Notes: generated by a model not told the origin, from the sequence alone. DNA of 64,000 nucleotides from Diphasiastrum complanatum (GCA_029204225.1 CM055110.1:47528921-47592920), one strand, 5' to 3'. Positions 1 to 25,846 are shown, counted from the stretch's first letter. Program-made: numbers and translations.

Positions 1-1
1 T

Positions 2-1678
2 CTTTTCCAGAGACTGTCTTCACTTGGCTTTTCAGAGGATACTATTGCTGCGATCATTACTTTATATGAGCGAGTCTTGGCACGTTTCAGAGATGGTAGT
101 GGCTGGTCCTCACAGATACATTCTACCATTGGGGTGAAGCAGGGTTGCCCCTTATCACCCACTCTTTTTGCACTATATATAGATGACCTCGAGCGGATTA
201 TTCGCGAGGAAGGTGGAGAGGGCTGTCCCCTAGCAGACATTATTATCCCCATTCTCTTGTACGCTGATGATGTGGTTCTCCTCTCATCCTCTGCAGCTGG
301 TTTACAGAGTCACCTTTCTGCTTTACATCACTTTTGCCAGCGTTGGGGATTGACGGTTAACCTTAAGAAGACTAAGATTATGGTGTTTAACACCAACAGA
401 CAGCATATGAGAGATGTGATTTTCTATTATGACGGGCTACCAATTGAGATCGTGACCTCCTACACCTATTTGGGAGTTCTTTTCTCTGGTCCGCTACTCA
501 CTTTTCGACCAGCAGCCACCGCCAGGCTCCGCAAGGGGCATACTGCTCTTGTGCATATGGAGAGATTTTGCTCTACTTATTATGTGCAGGATCCTGCTAC
601 CAGATGCCTACTATTTTCTGCTACTGTCTCCCCAGTTGTGCTATATTCGGCTGAGACTTGGTGCCCTGATTTATCACGCGATACATGGAGAGATCTTACT
701 CGTATCCAGATTCTCATGCTCAGTAGGATAATTCGGGCTAAGCCCTCAGTACCACATGATATCATACTAACCGAGTTTGCTTCTCCTCCATTAGTTGTTG
801 GTGCTATGTTTCAGATCATCACCTTTCTTCACAGGGTATCAGATCTAGATACCTCCAGATACATTGTTGCTGCTCTCACTTCATCTTGTACCCTTGCAGA
901 TCAGGGAGCCAAGCACTCTTGGTATCGCAGTGTCTCAGCCCTTCTTCAGACTTGGGGTTTATCCGCACTTGATCTTCCGAATGGAATCCATGCTTATATC
1001 AGACAGCAGATTTACCGGAGCTACATACGCACTATATGGTCACATCCTGATCCAGATAGGGTCAAGCTACATTATTATGGCACACATCTTTTACGGCTGG
1101 ACGTTTCGAGCTTGCCTATTCTTCCAGTTTATCTTACACAGACGCTATCTTTTGGTCTGAGATATCGTATAGGACAGCTTCGAGTCTCTTCTCATCAGCT
1201 TGCTATCGAGACAGGTAGATACACAGACACTCCCAGATTGCAGCGGATATGTCAGCTTTGTTCTCTTCAGGAGGTGGAAGATGAGTTTCATTTCATCTTT
1301 CGCTGCCCAGTATACTATGAGATTAGAGGACGATACCATTGTTTATACCGAGATATTCCCCTCACGTTGAGCTCCTTCCTCGAGTATCCAGATGCTAGAT
1401 GTGTGGGTCTTCTTTTGAGAGAGATGTATATTTTACGAGCTTCACTTCTACCTACGCTCTCAGATATGGATTCCAGTCAGGCTCACATTACTCAGTTCTT
1501 CCAGAAGCGAGACAGAGTGGATATTTCGGTTGCGGATTTTGACGTCCCCGTCCGAAGATCGAAGACACAGAGAGTTTCGGCTCGATCCAGTGCTACTAGA
1601 TCTTCATACGCCTCCCACCAGCCTACATCACGACCCACTACTACCATCACTCATTACTTTCAGCTTGCTCGTAGCTAG
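2..1678 (+). CDS. LINE ORF2 fragment: reverse transcriptase core to C-terminal zinc knuckle
   Basis: The reading frame is open from the left window edge, so this is the 3' part of a LINE ORF2; endonuclease and early RT would lie outside. It holds the RT motif GVKQGCPLSPTLF, then the catalytic YADD box at 260-271, a long thumb/connection region, and a C-terminal zf-RVT-like knuckle (CQLC, then H and C near 1255-1310). It ends at TAG 1678 with a Ser/Arg-rich tail. No stop or frameshift interrupts about 558 codons, so this is the best-preserved ORF2 piece in the window. Known role: target-primed reverse transcription in the nucleus. It runs opposite to the phosphoglucomutase gene and probably sits in one of that gene's introns. 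Whether the whole element is intact cannot be judged here. Confidence 0.93.
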   Translation, partial: LFQRLSSLGFSEDTIAAIITLYERVLARFRDGSGWSSQIHSTIGVKQGCPLSPTLFALYIDDLERIIREEGGEGCPLADIIIPILLYADDVVLLSSSAAGLQSHLSALHHFCQRWGLTVNLKKTKIMVFNTNRQHMRDVIFYYDGLPIEIVTSYTYLGVLFSGPLLTFRPAATARLRKGHTALVHMERFCSTYYVQDPATRCLLFSATVSPVVLYSAETWCPDLSRDTWRDLTRIQILMLSRIIRAKPSVPHDIILTEFASPPLVVGAMFQIITFLHRVSDLDTSRYIVAALTSSCTLADQGAKHSWYRSVSALLQTWGLSALDLPNGIHAYIRQQIYRSYIRTIWSHPDPDRVKLHYYGTHLLRLDVSSLPILPVYLTQTLSFGLRYRIGQLRVSSHQLAIETGRYTDTPRLQRICQLCSLQEVEDEFHFIFRCPVYYEIRGRYHCLYRDIPLTLSSFLEYPDARCVGLLLREMYILRASLLPTLSDMDSSQAHITQFFQKRDRVDISVADFDVPVRRSKTQRVSARSSATRSSYASHQPTSRPTTTITHYFQLARS

Positions 1679-1915
1679 TTTCCTCCGCGGAGCAGGTGGT
1701 TAAGCTCTTGCTTTGTACCCTCACCAGCTGGTGGTCAAGCTTGGATACTTTTTCTCTTAGAGACAGAGAGATCGATATTTTAGTTTTAGTTTTACTGTCT
1801 TTTCATTGGTAAATAAGTCCTTATGCGGACAATGCTTCTCACATTTTGTACTCTCTTTTGTCTTATGTGCCCCTGGGCACCAAAAGACGTTAATAATAAT
1901 AATTCTAATAATTCT

Positions 1916-1918
<3 letters not shown>
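1679..1918 (+). other. LINE 3' UTR ending in stem-loop and GACGTTAATAA
   Basis: Non-coding tail after ORF2. It contains the phrase GGTGGTTAAGCTCTTGC, also present in the 3' UTR of the LINE at 22.9 kb. The end carries a perfect six-pair hairpin (GTGCCC/GGGCAC, 1867-1880), then GACGTTAATAA at 1886-1896, then AAT-rich bases, then the (CT)n tract. The same order recurs at five other LINE ends in this window. Confidence 0.8.
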
Positions 1919-2012
<94 letters not shown>

Positions 2013-2282
2013 GGTCCCTATGCGGTTTTGTAGGTTTCGGTCTTACTTTTGGTCGTCACAACTTTTACTCTACGGTTTGGAAGGTTGCGATTTCCTTCCT
2101 TTGAGACTTGAAATCGTTATGAACCGCATGCTGGCCCTTTGCGGTGCGTTTGCGATTTAGTTTAAAGGCAGTTTAGTTGAAATGCGGTCTGAATGAAGGA
2201 AACTCTCTCTCTCTCACTTGGATGCTCGCTCTGTCTCACGGTCCCTATGCGGCCTAAATGCTCTGGGTTAACCACAAACCGC

Positions 2283-2350
<68 letters not shown>

Positions 2351-2466
2351 ACTCTACGATTTGGAAGGTTGCAATTTCCTTCCTTTGAGACTTGGAATCG
2401 TTATGAACCGCATGTTGGCCCTTTGCGGTGCGGTTGTGGTTTAGTTGAAATACGGTCTGAATAAAG

Positions 2467-2552
<86 letters not shown>

Positions 2553-2823
2553 TGGTTCTCTCTCTCTCTCTCACGGTTCTCATCGTCCCTATGCAGCCTA
2601 AATGCTCTGGGTTAACCGCAAACTGCATGGTCTCTCGGAAAACCATCGCCCATCAACGAGATACTCAATTTCTGAATCATCGGCCGTCGCCTAGATCGGC
2701 CGCCATTGCCCGTCAACGACGGGCACTCTTTACTAGTATAGTATAAAACTATTTGTGTGACCTTGTGTGTGTGCCGACATAAAACGTCACGCTTTGCCGA
2801 CATAAAACGTCACACACACCCAC

Positions 2824-2860
<37 letters not shown>
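1919..2860. repeat. (CT)n arrays interleaved with a duplicated ~130-bp spacer
   Basis: Pure CT tracts occupy about 1919-2010, 2286-2347, 2472-2549 and 2826-2859. Between them a spacer recurs: the stretch starting CTACGGTTTGGAAGG at about 2073 is repeated with small changes from about 2354. A second phrase, TCCCTATGCGGCCTAAATG, at about 2241 recurs at about 2585. The block is thus a higher-order repeat, not one simple microsatellite. The long Leu-Ser and Arg-Glu reading frames it creates are not genes. Confidence 0.9.
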
Positions 2861-3704
2861 GCTGGCCAGCCGCTGCCCACTGCATTTCTCTCTCCCTCCC
2901 TACTTCCCTGCTGCCCGCATTTATCTCTTCTAAATCAACGAACGTCACCCAGATCGCCGGCCGCCCATCAATAGTATATATATAGATGTGTGTGTGTGTG
3001 TGTGTGTATTCATTCCAAATACCTGATTTTGGTACAACCAAGTTGCAAGAAGGGATTTTCCATGAATAATATGGTCTTGAAGCTCGAGGAAAAGATCATA
3101 GTGATTTCATGTATTTGTATTTAGGGTATAAATAATTCACTTACAGGCAGAGACTGACCTATTATAGTTGTTTCACAAGCTCATCACCACCAGATGTGCT
3201 GCATTTTTCAACATAGATCTAAAGGAATGTGGTTGGCCTTGGTATCTATCCGGAGGGCAAGTATTAGACATAAACAGTGTGCAGTCCTCTTACTTGATTC
3301 ACCGTAAAATTAAATCTTGCCATGGAAATTGAAATCTAAGGTGTATCGACACATCAGAATCAAAGTTTCGAGAGAAACTGGGTCCAAGGCACCCAAACTC
3401 GATACATTAAATTCTTTAAGCCAATAGCAAATTATTCATACTCAAGCAATCACTAACTAGAGTGGTATCTTGCAGGTCCTGTCATTTGGCATCGTAATCA
3501 AAAGAAAGGATGAAAAAAAAGTAAGGCCCAAGAAATGATCATAAGCCTAAAAACCCTTAACCCTAAAAGTTCTTGTATAGGCATTACTAAAAAAAATTAT
3601 CTCCCAGAAACTAGCTGCAAAAGATTTATAGACAAACTAAAATAGGATATCAGAGCAGTAATGTTACTAGGACTTGCAGCTTAACAAATGATTCCAACGC
3701 TTAC
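2861..3704 (-). other. Non-coding: part of phosphoglucomutase intron 15 and its insertions
   Basis: The donor of intron 15 is at 3704 (AA|GTAAGC on the minus strand). From there to about 3040 the DNA is AT-rich with no recognisable exon. A (TG)n run lies near 2986-3008. Two copies of GCCGACATAAAACGTCAC lie near 2774-2812. I searched for the missing C-terminal phosphoglucomutase exons here and found none. Confidence 0.6.
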
Positions 3705-19179
<15,475 letters not shown>

Positions 19180-19375
19180 AGTTAGATGTCCTTGGTCTGC
19201 ATGTCCACAACAACTCTAAAAACTTACCCCTTTTTTAAGACTAGAAGCACAACTTTCTAAACAAAATCAAAAAGGCCACAAAAGGCATAAAAATCACTTT
19301 CATGCTCCAAGCATTATTTGTTTATCGATCTTTTGTACTCCACATTTATCTTTCATTTTGAGGCCTATTTGAACC

Positions 19376-20121
19376 AAGGTTGCAGTCCGCGATCCGGAAC
19401 GTGATCCGGGATTTCTCATTAGGGTTTCCCGGAACGCAAATTTTTTTTTTTTTTGTATAGTTGCCAATATGGGTATCATGTGAAAGGATATCAAAAAAGC
19501 AATTGTTATGCAGATCTGTTGCTTGGTTTCAGATGGCTGCGGGCTACATTGATTAGAAATCTGGACATCAGTAGATGGTTTAAAAAAACTGGCTGCATTT
19601 TCATATGGTTTCAGAAATTTGGACTGTGTAGTTTGCCAACTATTTCGGGTGCGAAACACCAAAAAGTGTGTTTTCACTTAGGGAGTTGGAAGGCCAAATC
19701 ATGAAGAGGCCTTACCGTCGAGGGGGCGTTGGGGGGCGTTGCCCCCCAAACCCCCCACCGGGGGGCTACCGCCCCCTGGACCCCCTGTTTCTCGGGGCCC
19801 CCCCGAACCCCCTGTTTCAGCTATTCCAAAAGAAGTATACAATTCTCGCCAATCTAAGGAAGGCTCCTTCTAACTCTTTCTATCATTTTCTAACAGAAAA
19901 CGGAATCAGTAGATCTGCAAACCATTGACATCAGAACACCATTCAAAACTGATTTAGTTAGTATTAAACTCAAAAAAAAAAAAAATTGGCCATTACTCCT
20001 TTTTCCACAAAAAAAAAAAATTTAAAAAAAAAAATTTGCGATCCGGGTCACGGATCGCTGACGTTCCGGATCGCACGATCCGGAACGTTTTTGCAGCAGA
20101 TCGCGATCCGCTGCAACACAA
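19376..20121. mobile_element. Mutator-like non-autonomous transposon with 9-bp TSD
   Basis: The 9-bp word ATTTGAACC stands at 19367-19375 and again at 20122-20130. Between them the ends are inverted and related: AGGTTGCAGTCCGCGATCC on the left, and TGTTGCAGCGGATCGCGATC read inward from the right. Both subterminal regions repeat GATCCGGAACG words. A 9-bp target duplication with terminal inverted repeats is typical of the Mutator superfamily. It is about 746 bp with no transposase. The interior has a very GC-rich palindromic patch (19720-19815). It lies 188 bp upstream of the PGM start codon. Confidence 0.72.
19717..19815. other. GC-rich palindromic patch inside the Mutator-like element
   Basis: Runs of five to seven G alternate with complementary C runs (GGGGGGCGTTGCCCCCC at about 19732; ACCGGGGGGCTACCGCCCCC at about 19757), giving several strong hairpins. 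Likely structural or a trapped fragment; not coding. Confidence 0.8.
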
Positions 20122-20499
20122 ATTTGAACCTTATTTTACATTTGTAACGTACTATGGCCAAATCCCAACTAGAGACACATTACAGTTGGTCACACTATGT
20201 TTCATTCAATCTCATTATAGGTGTCAAAGATCTATTGTTAGGGGAGACACAAGCTAGTTAAGACAAGCCTCCTCCCACACACTCAATTTATCGATATCCA
20301 TAAAATCTTTGGCTAATCTTACAAGGCCTATGTTTTTTTTTTAGAAACATCAAAGGTAGAATGTAAACTTTTAAGGCATAGCCTTACATAAATAGAGATC
20401 TCCCTTCCCTTGGGCCTCAGTTACGACTTAAGAAATTAATTTTTCTATGAATGTTTATGCAATCGTTAAAGATACTCTAATGTGACTTGGCAAGTGCAA

Positions 20500-21260
20500 G
20501 TACATATTATCAAAGAGGAGGGTGGTGATGGCTGTCCTCTTGCAGATATTGTCATACCTATTCTCCTATATGCCGATGATATTGTCTTGTTATCTATCTC
20601 ACCCAGAGGCCTTCAGAGACATCGTCAGTCTTACATGGTTTCTGCCAGAAATGGGGTTTGACGGTAAATATCTCTAAGACTAAGATCATGGTGTTCAACA
20701 CCAATAGGCAGCATATGCGGGAGATAGTTGTCTCTTACACTTACCTCGGAGTTCTCTTTTCTGGTCCTCTGCTTACCTTTCGACCGGCATCCACAGCTCG
20801 CCTGCGTAAGGGACACACTGCCCTTGTGCAGATGGAGAGACTTTGTACTGCCCTTTATGTTCATGACCCGCTACACGTTGTTTGCTCTTTTCTATTATTA
20901 TCTCTCCGGTGGCTATGTATTCAGCGGAGGCTTGGTGTCTTGGCCTCTCTACGGGTACATGGAGAGACATCACTCGGTTACAAATTCTCATGCTTGGTCG
21001 GATGATCCGTGCAAAGGCCTCAGTTCCTCATGACATTATACTAGCAGAGTTTGCATCTCCACCTATGGTTGTTGAGGCTATGTTCCGGATGGTCATGTTC
21101 TTACATAGGCTAGTCGATATGGACACTTCAAGATATTTGGCTGTTGCTTATACTTCATCTCGGTCTATTGCTAGTCAGCGGGCTAAGTCGTCATGGTTTG
21201 GGGATGTCTCTGAGTTGCTTGGCAGATGGGGGATATCTATATCAGCTCTCCCTAGTGGGA
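20500..21260 (+). pseudogene. 5'-truncated LINE ORF2, RT region (left half)
   Basis: Begins within RT (EGGDGCPLADIVIPILLYADD, YADD near 20570), so the endonuclease and early RT are missing. A small deletion near 20620 shifts frame before KTKIMVFNTNRQHM; another shift near 20880 leads to PVAMYSAEAWC and IRAKASVPHDIILAEFASPP. It closely follows the 1-1678 copy residue by residue. It is interrupted at about 21260 by an insertion and resumes near 22180. Confidence 0.88.
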
Positions 21261-21318
21261 CTCATACCGGCTGGCTTACTTGCTTACGATAAGGAATGTA
21301 AATTTGGCAAGAGATTAG

Positions 21319-21627
21319 GAAGCTAAGCAAAAGGCTTATCAGATACGACAAAGGCAATCAAAAGAGTCACAACCCAATCCGTCCCGAGTGACTCATGTGG
21401 TGAAGCATCGCAAAGCACGCAATTCTGGAAGGGTAATAAATCAAGACTCAAGGTTCGAGGAAAAAACCCATGCCATCTTAAAGAAAATGTTTATTGGGCT
21501 CATTGTGTTGTTTATTGTGTTAGGAGTGTATTTCCTAGTTTTGTCACTTCAAGCTTTATCAGAATGGATGAATGAACTTGATGCAAAGAGACCGCGCAAA
21601 AGGTTTTTTGGAAGCATGGTAATTTAG
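21319..21627 (+). CDS. Unknown ~100-aa ORF with one hydrophobic segment
   Basis: Open from just after a TAG at 21316-21318, without a clear ATG near its start. The first half is basic and Ser/Gln rich; then comes a single hydrophobic stretch, IGLIVLFIVLGVYFLVLSL (about 21490-21546), and a basic tail KRPRKRFF. The composition is unlike the surrounding LINE. I do not recognise it. It may be an exon captured by the insertion, or a chance frame. Confidence 0.3.
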   Translation, partial: EAKQKAYQIRQRQSKESQPNPSRVTHVVKHRKARNSGRVINQDSRFEEKTHAILKKMFIGLIVLFIVLGVYFLVLSLQALSEWMNELDAKRPRKRFFGSMVI

Positions 21628-21706
21628 ATCTCTCATCAAAAGCTTGATACAATTGCGCTGTTGTGAGGAGTTAGCCATGCGAATGGAGGAGAATTCCATA
21701 AAATTT

Positions 21707-21915
21707 TGTAAAGAATTTGAGCCTCAGGGCCACGCACACACACGTACCCACGTGAGCCGCATACTGGGATCCCAACCCGAGTCGCCTAACCACCCGCCAT
21801 CCGTCTAACCCCAAAAAGGGCTGGTACCAGGGGATTAGAGGATGTAGAGAAGCCCCAACTTATATATGGGAGAGTTCAAGGCAAGCAGTCACTTATGGGA
21901 TATTGAGAATTCTCA
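21707..21915 (-). repeat. TRIM-like LTR (copy of the element at 40.3-40.8 kb)
   Basis: Reverse complement runs from TGAGAATTCTCAATATCCC through a TATATAAG box and GGTTGGGATCCCAGTA to TCTTTACA. It matches the 3' LTR at 40587-40800 along its length, including adjoining internal sequence to about 21960. Confidence 0.75.
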
Positions 21916-22179
21916 AGGCCTTCACTAGGCGCTCAAACCCACGACACTTTCTGTGTGTGGCTTACAACATACATTCCTCAACATAATTTTTTTTTTTAGA
22001 ATCTTAAACATAGAATATCCAAATTATCAGAATCGTCAAAAATGAATAGGCACTTTGTCAATGATGACTGTCCATGCAGAATGTCTCAAGGCTAGGAAAG
22101 GCGCTATGGCTTATTGCACATCTCACATGGATATTCAATACCAAGAGAAGAAGTTCACAAATAGCACGCAAAACAGACC

Positions 22180-22886
22180 CTTCGATTTGACAGTTATATC
22201 CAGACAGTATGGTCGCAGCTAGATCCAGAGAGAGCCAAGATGCATTTTATGGCACTCACCTCCTACAATTAATGATATGGGGCTACCTATCCTACCGTTG
22301 TATCTCTCACAGACATTATCATATGGTCTTCGATACCGTATTGGGCAGCTTCATGTCTCCTCACATCAGCTCGCTATCGAGACTAATCGTTATATTGATA
22401 CACCCAGACCACAGCGGATTTGCCAATTATGCTCGATGCAGGAGGTAGAGGATGACTCACATTTCATTTTCAGGTGCCCTATTTATTATGAGATCTGAGG
22501 CCGTTATTATTGTCTCTACAGAGACACTCCTCTCTCCCTTGTCTTTCTTGGCATATGCAGACTCTAGATGTGTCGGACTCCTATTGAGAGAGATGTTTAC
22601 GTCACGAGCATCTCTTCTACCTTCGGAGGCAGATGATATTTATAGTCAGACTCTCATCACACATTTCTTACAGAAGAGGGATAGAGAGGAGGTCTCAGAG
22701 GATGAGCTTGATATCCCGACACAACGAAAGGTTGTGAAGAATCAACGACCACCTTCCAGACCGAGACGTGCAGTCCGTTCATCACAGTCAGCCAGAGCCT
22801 CACGACGGCCTTACCGAGTCATTCGTCAGCCTCCAGCACGCAATTCACAACCTATCACTCACTTCTTCAGATCAACCACTCAGTGA
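22180..22886 (+). pseudogene. LINE ORF2 C-terminal part (right half)
   Basis: Resumes with SYIQTVWSQLDPER, matching YIRTIWSHPDPDR of the 1-1678 copy. Frameshifts near 22270 and a stop at 22497-22499 break it. It carries the zinc knuckle (CQLCSMQEVEDDSHFIFRC) and an Arg-rich C-terminus ending at TGA 22886. Confidence 0.88.
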
Positions 22887-23188
22887 CTCCGTTTTTCTGG
22901 TGTTTCTTTAGATGAGATCTTTACATGTTTGCCTCAGCAGAGCGGGTGGTTAAGCTCTTGCCTTTGTACCTCAGCAGAGCAGTTGGTTAAGCTCTTGCAT
23001 CTCCTTCTTGCATGATGTGAGATTGTTGTTTTATTCGTACTTAGTTGACTTTCAATAGAGAGATAGTTTCTAGAAATAAGTCCTCATATGACATTGCTCC
23101 TACTTTGTATGTATTGTATTTTGTCTTTTGTGCCCACGGGCACTTGATAGACATTAATAAACTTTCTTCTTCTTCTTCTTCTTCTTCT

Positions 23189-23236
<48 letters not shown>
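22887..23236 (+). other. LINE 3' UTR, stem-loop, GACATTAATAAA and (CTT)n(CT)n tail
   Basis: Two copies of CAGCAGAGC..GGTTAAGCTCTTGC lie at 22930-23000. Hairpin GTGCCC-AC-GGGCAC is at 23130-23143, GACATTAATAAA at 23150-23161, then TTCTTCTTC repeats and CT to 23236, followed directly by the next LINE's 5' end. Confidence 0.85.
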
Positions 23237-23238
<2 letters not shown>

Positions 23239-23272
23239 GGAGGAGCGGACAGGTGGAGGTGCGATCTGGGGG

Positions 23273-24241
23273 ATGGCAGGTCGCGGGAAGCAGAAGAAGG
23301 CGGCAGCAAGCAATGGCAAAGGTAGCGCTGGTGCTGCAGCTGGCAGCGCTGCCAGCAGCAGCAGCGATGGAGGAGATGGCAGCAGCAGCAACCAGGGTGG
23401 CGCAACCAGCAGCCCTGCCCTGCGCCCTTTTCAAACTCCCCCCCCTTCTATTGCTCCTTTTGCTCCTGCAGCCAGATCTTATGATGGCCAAAAAAATTTG
23501 CCTCATCCTACTCCACCATCCTGCTCTTCATCTAATGATATCTATAACCCATTTGAACATACTTTTAAGCTAGTCATTTCAGATCTACAGGCTTCTTTGA
23601 CAGAAATGCAGCAAAGGGTAAACACTCTCGAGATCTACGGCAAAGCACAAGAAGTGAAAATCTCGATGCTGGAGGAAAGGAATAAGGCACAAGAAGCTAC
23701 GATAAGCCAAATGCAGATGCAAATCGCCAAATTTGGGACAAGCGCTCAGCCTTCACCTACATTGGAAAAGGAAGTTGAGCTCTCCAAGTCATGGGCTTCA
23801 TTATTCAAAACAGAGGGTAACGTTACTACATTGCACCCTAATGTTCTTGATTTTACTTTCAGCACTTTCTACTCAGAGCAAGAAAAAAGAGAAAAGAAAG
23901 CCATGAACATTAGAGTTAGAGGCTGCCCAAATGTGGGGGAAGCTCTAGAACAAGCCAAAGGCTGCTTAAGACACATTTAGACTGCCCTACAGATGGCTTA
24001 TCGACTGCTTGGAGGGGCAAATATGATGACAACCCTTTTCGTAAAATTTAAGACTTTGGAAGAAAGAAATAGAATTTTGAAGTTTCGAGGTAACCTTAAA
24101 GGTACCTCTATATTCATGAATGATGACCTCACAGCCATCCAATGGAATGATAGGAAAGCAATTATTCAAGATGCACATACCAAAAATCAGAGGGTGGTTT
24201 TTGTCCAAGGCAAACCACGTTTCTTTGACCGCAAAACATAG
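23273..24241 (+). CDS. LINE ORF1 protein (coiled coil plus L1-type C-terminal domain), one in-frame stop
   Basis: ATG at 23273, 36 bp after the CT tract. The N-terminus is basic, then Ala/Ser/Gly rich. A heptad-like helix follows (LQASLTEMQQRVNTLEIYGK and SMLEERNKAQEA, about residues 105-160), then MNIRVRGCP, then an in-frame TAG at 23978-23980. The same frame continues with KFKTLEERNRILKFRGNLKG, TSIFMNDDLTAIQW and DRKAIIQDA to 24241. The order coiled coil, RRM-like, C-terminal 'F.NDDLT....R' domain is that of L1 ORF1p (Transposase_22 class), an RNA-binding trimer that packages LINE RNA. With the stop it is probably truncated. A Leu-Ser frame upstream of the ATG is just the CT tract. Confidence 0.82.
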
Positions 24242-24265
24242 GGATTGGGGGTACATGGGCGTAGG

Positions 24266-25846
24266 AGCAGCCCATTACTCCCCACCGACTTTACGATTGG
24301 TTTTTGGAATTGTAATGGCATTAAATCATCATCTACAGCAGGGGACTTGGCGCATTATTTGACACTAGCGGATATTTTGCTTTTTGCGGAAACTCATGAA
24401 TCAGCGATACATTCATTCACAGGCATATGATTCTACTATCAGGATGGTCAAGAGGGACCCTTTTGGCAGATTTCTTTGGCTACAGCTACTCACTTCAAAT
24501 ATGGGCTTACAGGAGGATATTTTTATGGTGGTATGTTATTTTGCCCCACACACTTCATTATTTGCGGATGTCAGAGGTGATCCATTCCAGGATCTTTCTG
24601 AGGACATTGTCAGATTCTCTTTACAGGGTTATATACTGCTTGCTGGGGATCTTAATGCACGTACATCTCAGTATCAGACAGAGTTTCCAGATGATATCTC
24701 ACTTCCACGTTCCTCACAGGACCATGATGATTCGGTTACAGAGTTTGGTAATTATTTGCTGCAGCTTGCACATTCTCATCAGCTTGCCATTCTTAATGGC
24801 CTATCTCAGTGGCCTTTATCAGCAGGCTTTACTTGTCATCCTCATGCAGGAGGTCACAGTGTTGTTGACTACTTCATTGCATCACTGCCTTGATTCCTCA
24901 CATCTCTGACTTCCAAGTACATGATACCACACTTTCTGATCATTCTATGCTTTCACTGTCTTTTCATCTCCAAGCCCTTTCAGCCACTACCTCCACACAT
25001 GTTACACCTACCACGCATTGACCCTTTGTTCCATCACATAAATATGACACCTTTGCCGACACTGTTGCTACACTTTTCCAGGATTTTCCTTTCTCTTCAT
25101 CTGTGGAGGACCAGGCTTCTTTATCTCCACTACATTGCTATCTGCCTCACTGCTGGTCTCGCCTCCACCTCGTACCTCGTCACACAGACCTCACCACAAC
25201 CTCTGGTATGACACTGAATGCTCTAACCTTCATAAACAAGTTGGCTACTGTGAAAACCATCTACCACAATTCCTGACACAAAGGAAAAGAGAATATAGTA
25301 GACTATGTAGAAAAATGCAGAGAAAGTATGTTCGAGGTAAGGTGGCACAGCTACTTTCTTTCCTCCACTCTTTCTCGTCTTCCTTGAATTTATGTTGCAC
25401 CTATCGTTGTGGAATCATGGGTCGAATACGCCACCTCTCTCTACACCACACACCACCCTTCCATTTCCTTTACACATCCCACTGAATGTCATCTTTTCGA
25501 ACCAGAACACATTGTAGAGGCCATCTGACACCTCAAAAACCATAAGGCTAAAGATCATGAATCCCTTTCAGTTGATATCTTTGAACCACTTCTTGGTGTT
25601 TTCCCACATTTCCTCGCTAATACCTTTAACCATGCCGTCACCACCTCTTTTCCTGCATCCTAGTCCACCAACCTACTTCATCCCATACTCAAGGCAGGTG
25701 ATGCTATGAATGTAGGCAACTACCACACCATCATGATCAGCCACGCGATGGCTAAGATTTATGGATCAGTGTTGCAGCACATTATCAGCTCCTACGCAGA
25801 TATTCATGGTCTATATGCTACTGGACAGGCTTTAGACAGGGATACT
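24266..25846 (+). pseudogene. LINE ORF2 5' part: APE endonuclease and start of RT
   Basis: Begins FTIGFWNCNGIKSSSTAGDL and ILLFAETHES. After a frameshift near 24425 it carries GRFLWLQLL, VVCYFAPHTS, LLAGDLNARTSQY and HSVVDYFIAS, the APE endonuclease motifs. HISDFQVHDTTLSDHSML ends the domain near 24960. Beyond that, frames are broken but readable as RT N-terminus: LKNHKAKDHESL, GNYHTIMISHAMAKIYGS and a last stretch ending TGQAFRQG, which is cut at 25846 by a chromovirus. The RT continues at 29807. Confidence 0.85.

Larger units (their letters stand above)
21260..22180. mobile_element. ~0.9-kb insertion splitting the LINE
   Basis: Foreign DNA between two halves of one LINE ORF2. Its left half has a short membrane-protein-like frame; its right half contains a TRIM-like LTR (21707-21915, minus orientation) plus about 50 bp of internal sequence. 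Exact ends and target duplication are unclear. Confidence 0.6.

Noticed and set aside
1806-2646. Long Leu-Ser and Arg-Glu open frames across CT arrays (also at 11.3, 15.7, 23.1, 30.4, 32.1, 34.5 and 50.0 kb)
   Set aside because: They are translations of CT/GA dinucleotide repeats with no start context or homology.
23041-23506. Minus-strand Arg/Glu and Ala-rich frames
   Set aside because: Antisense of the CT tract and ORF1 N-terminus.
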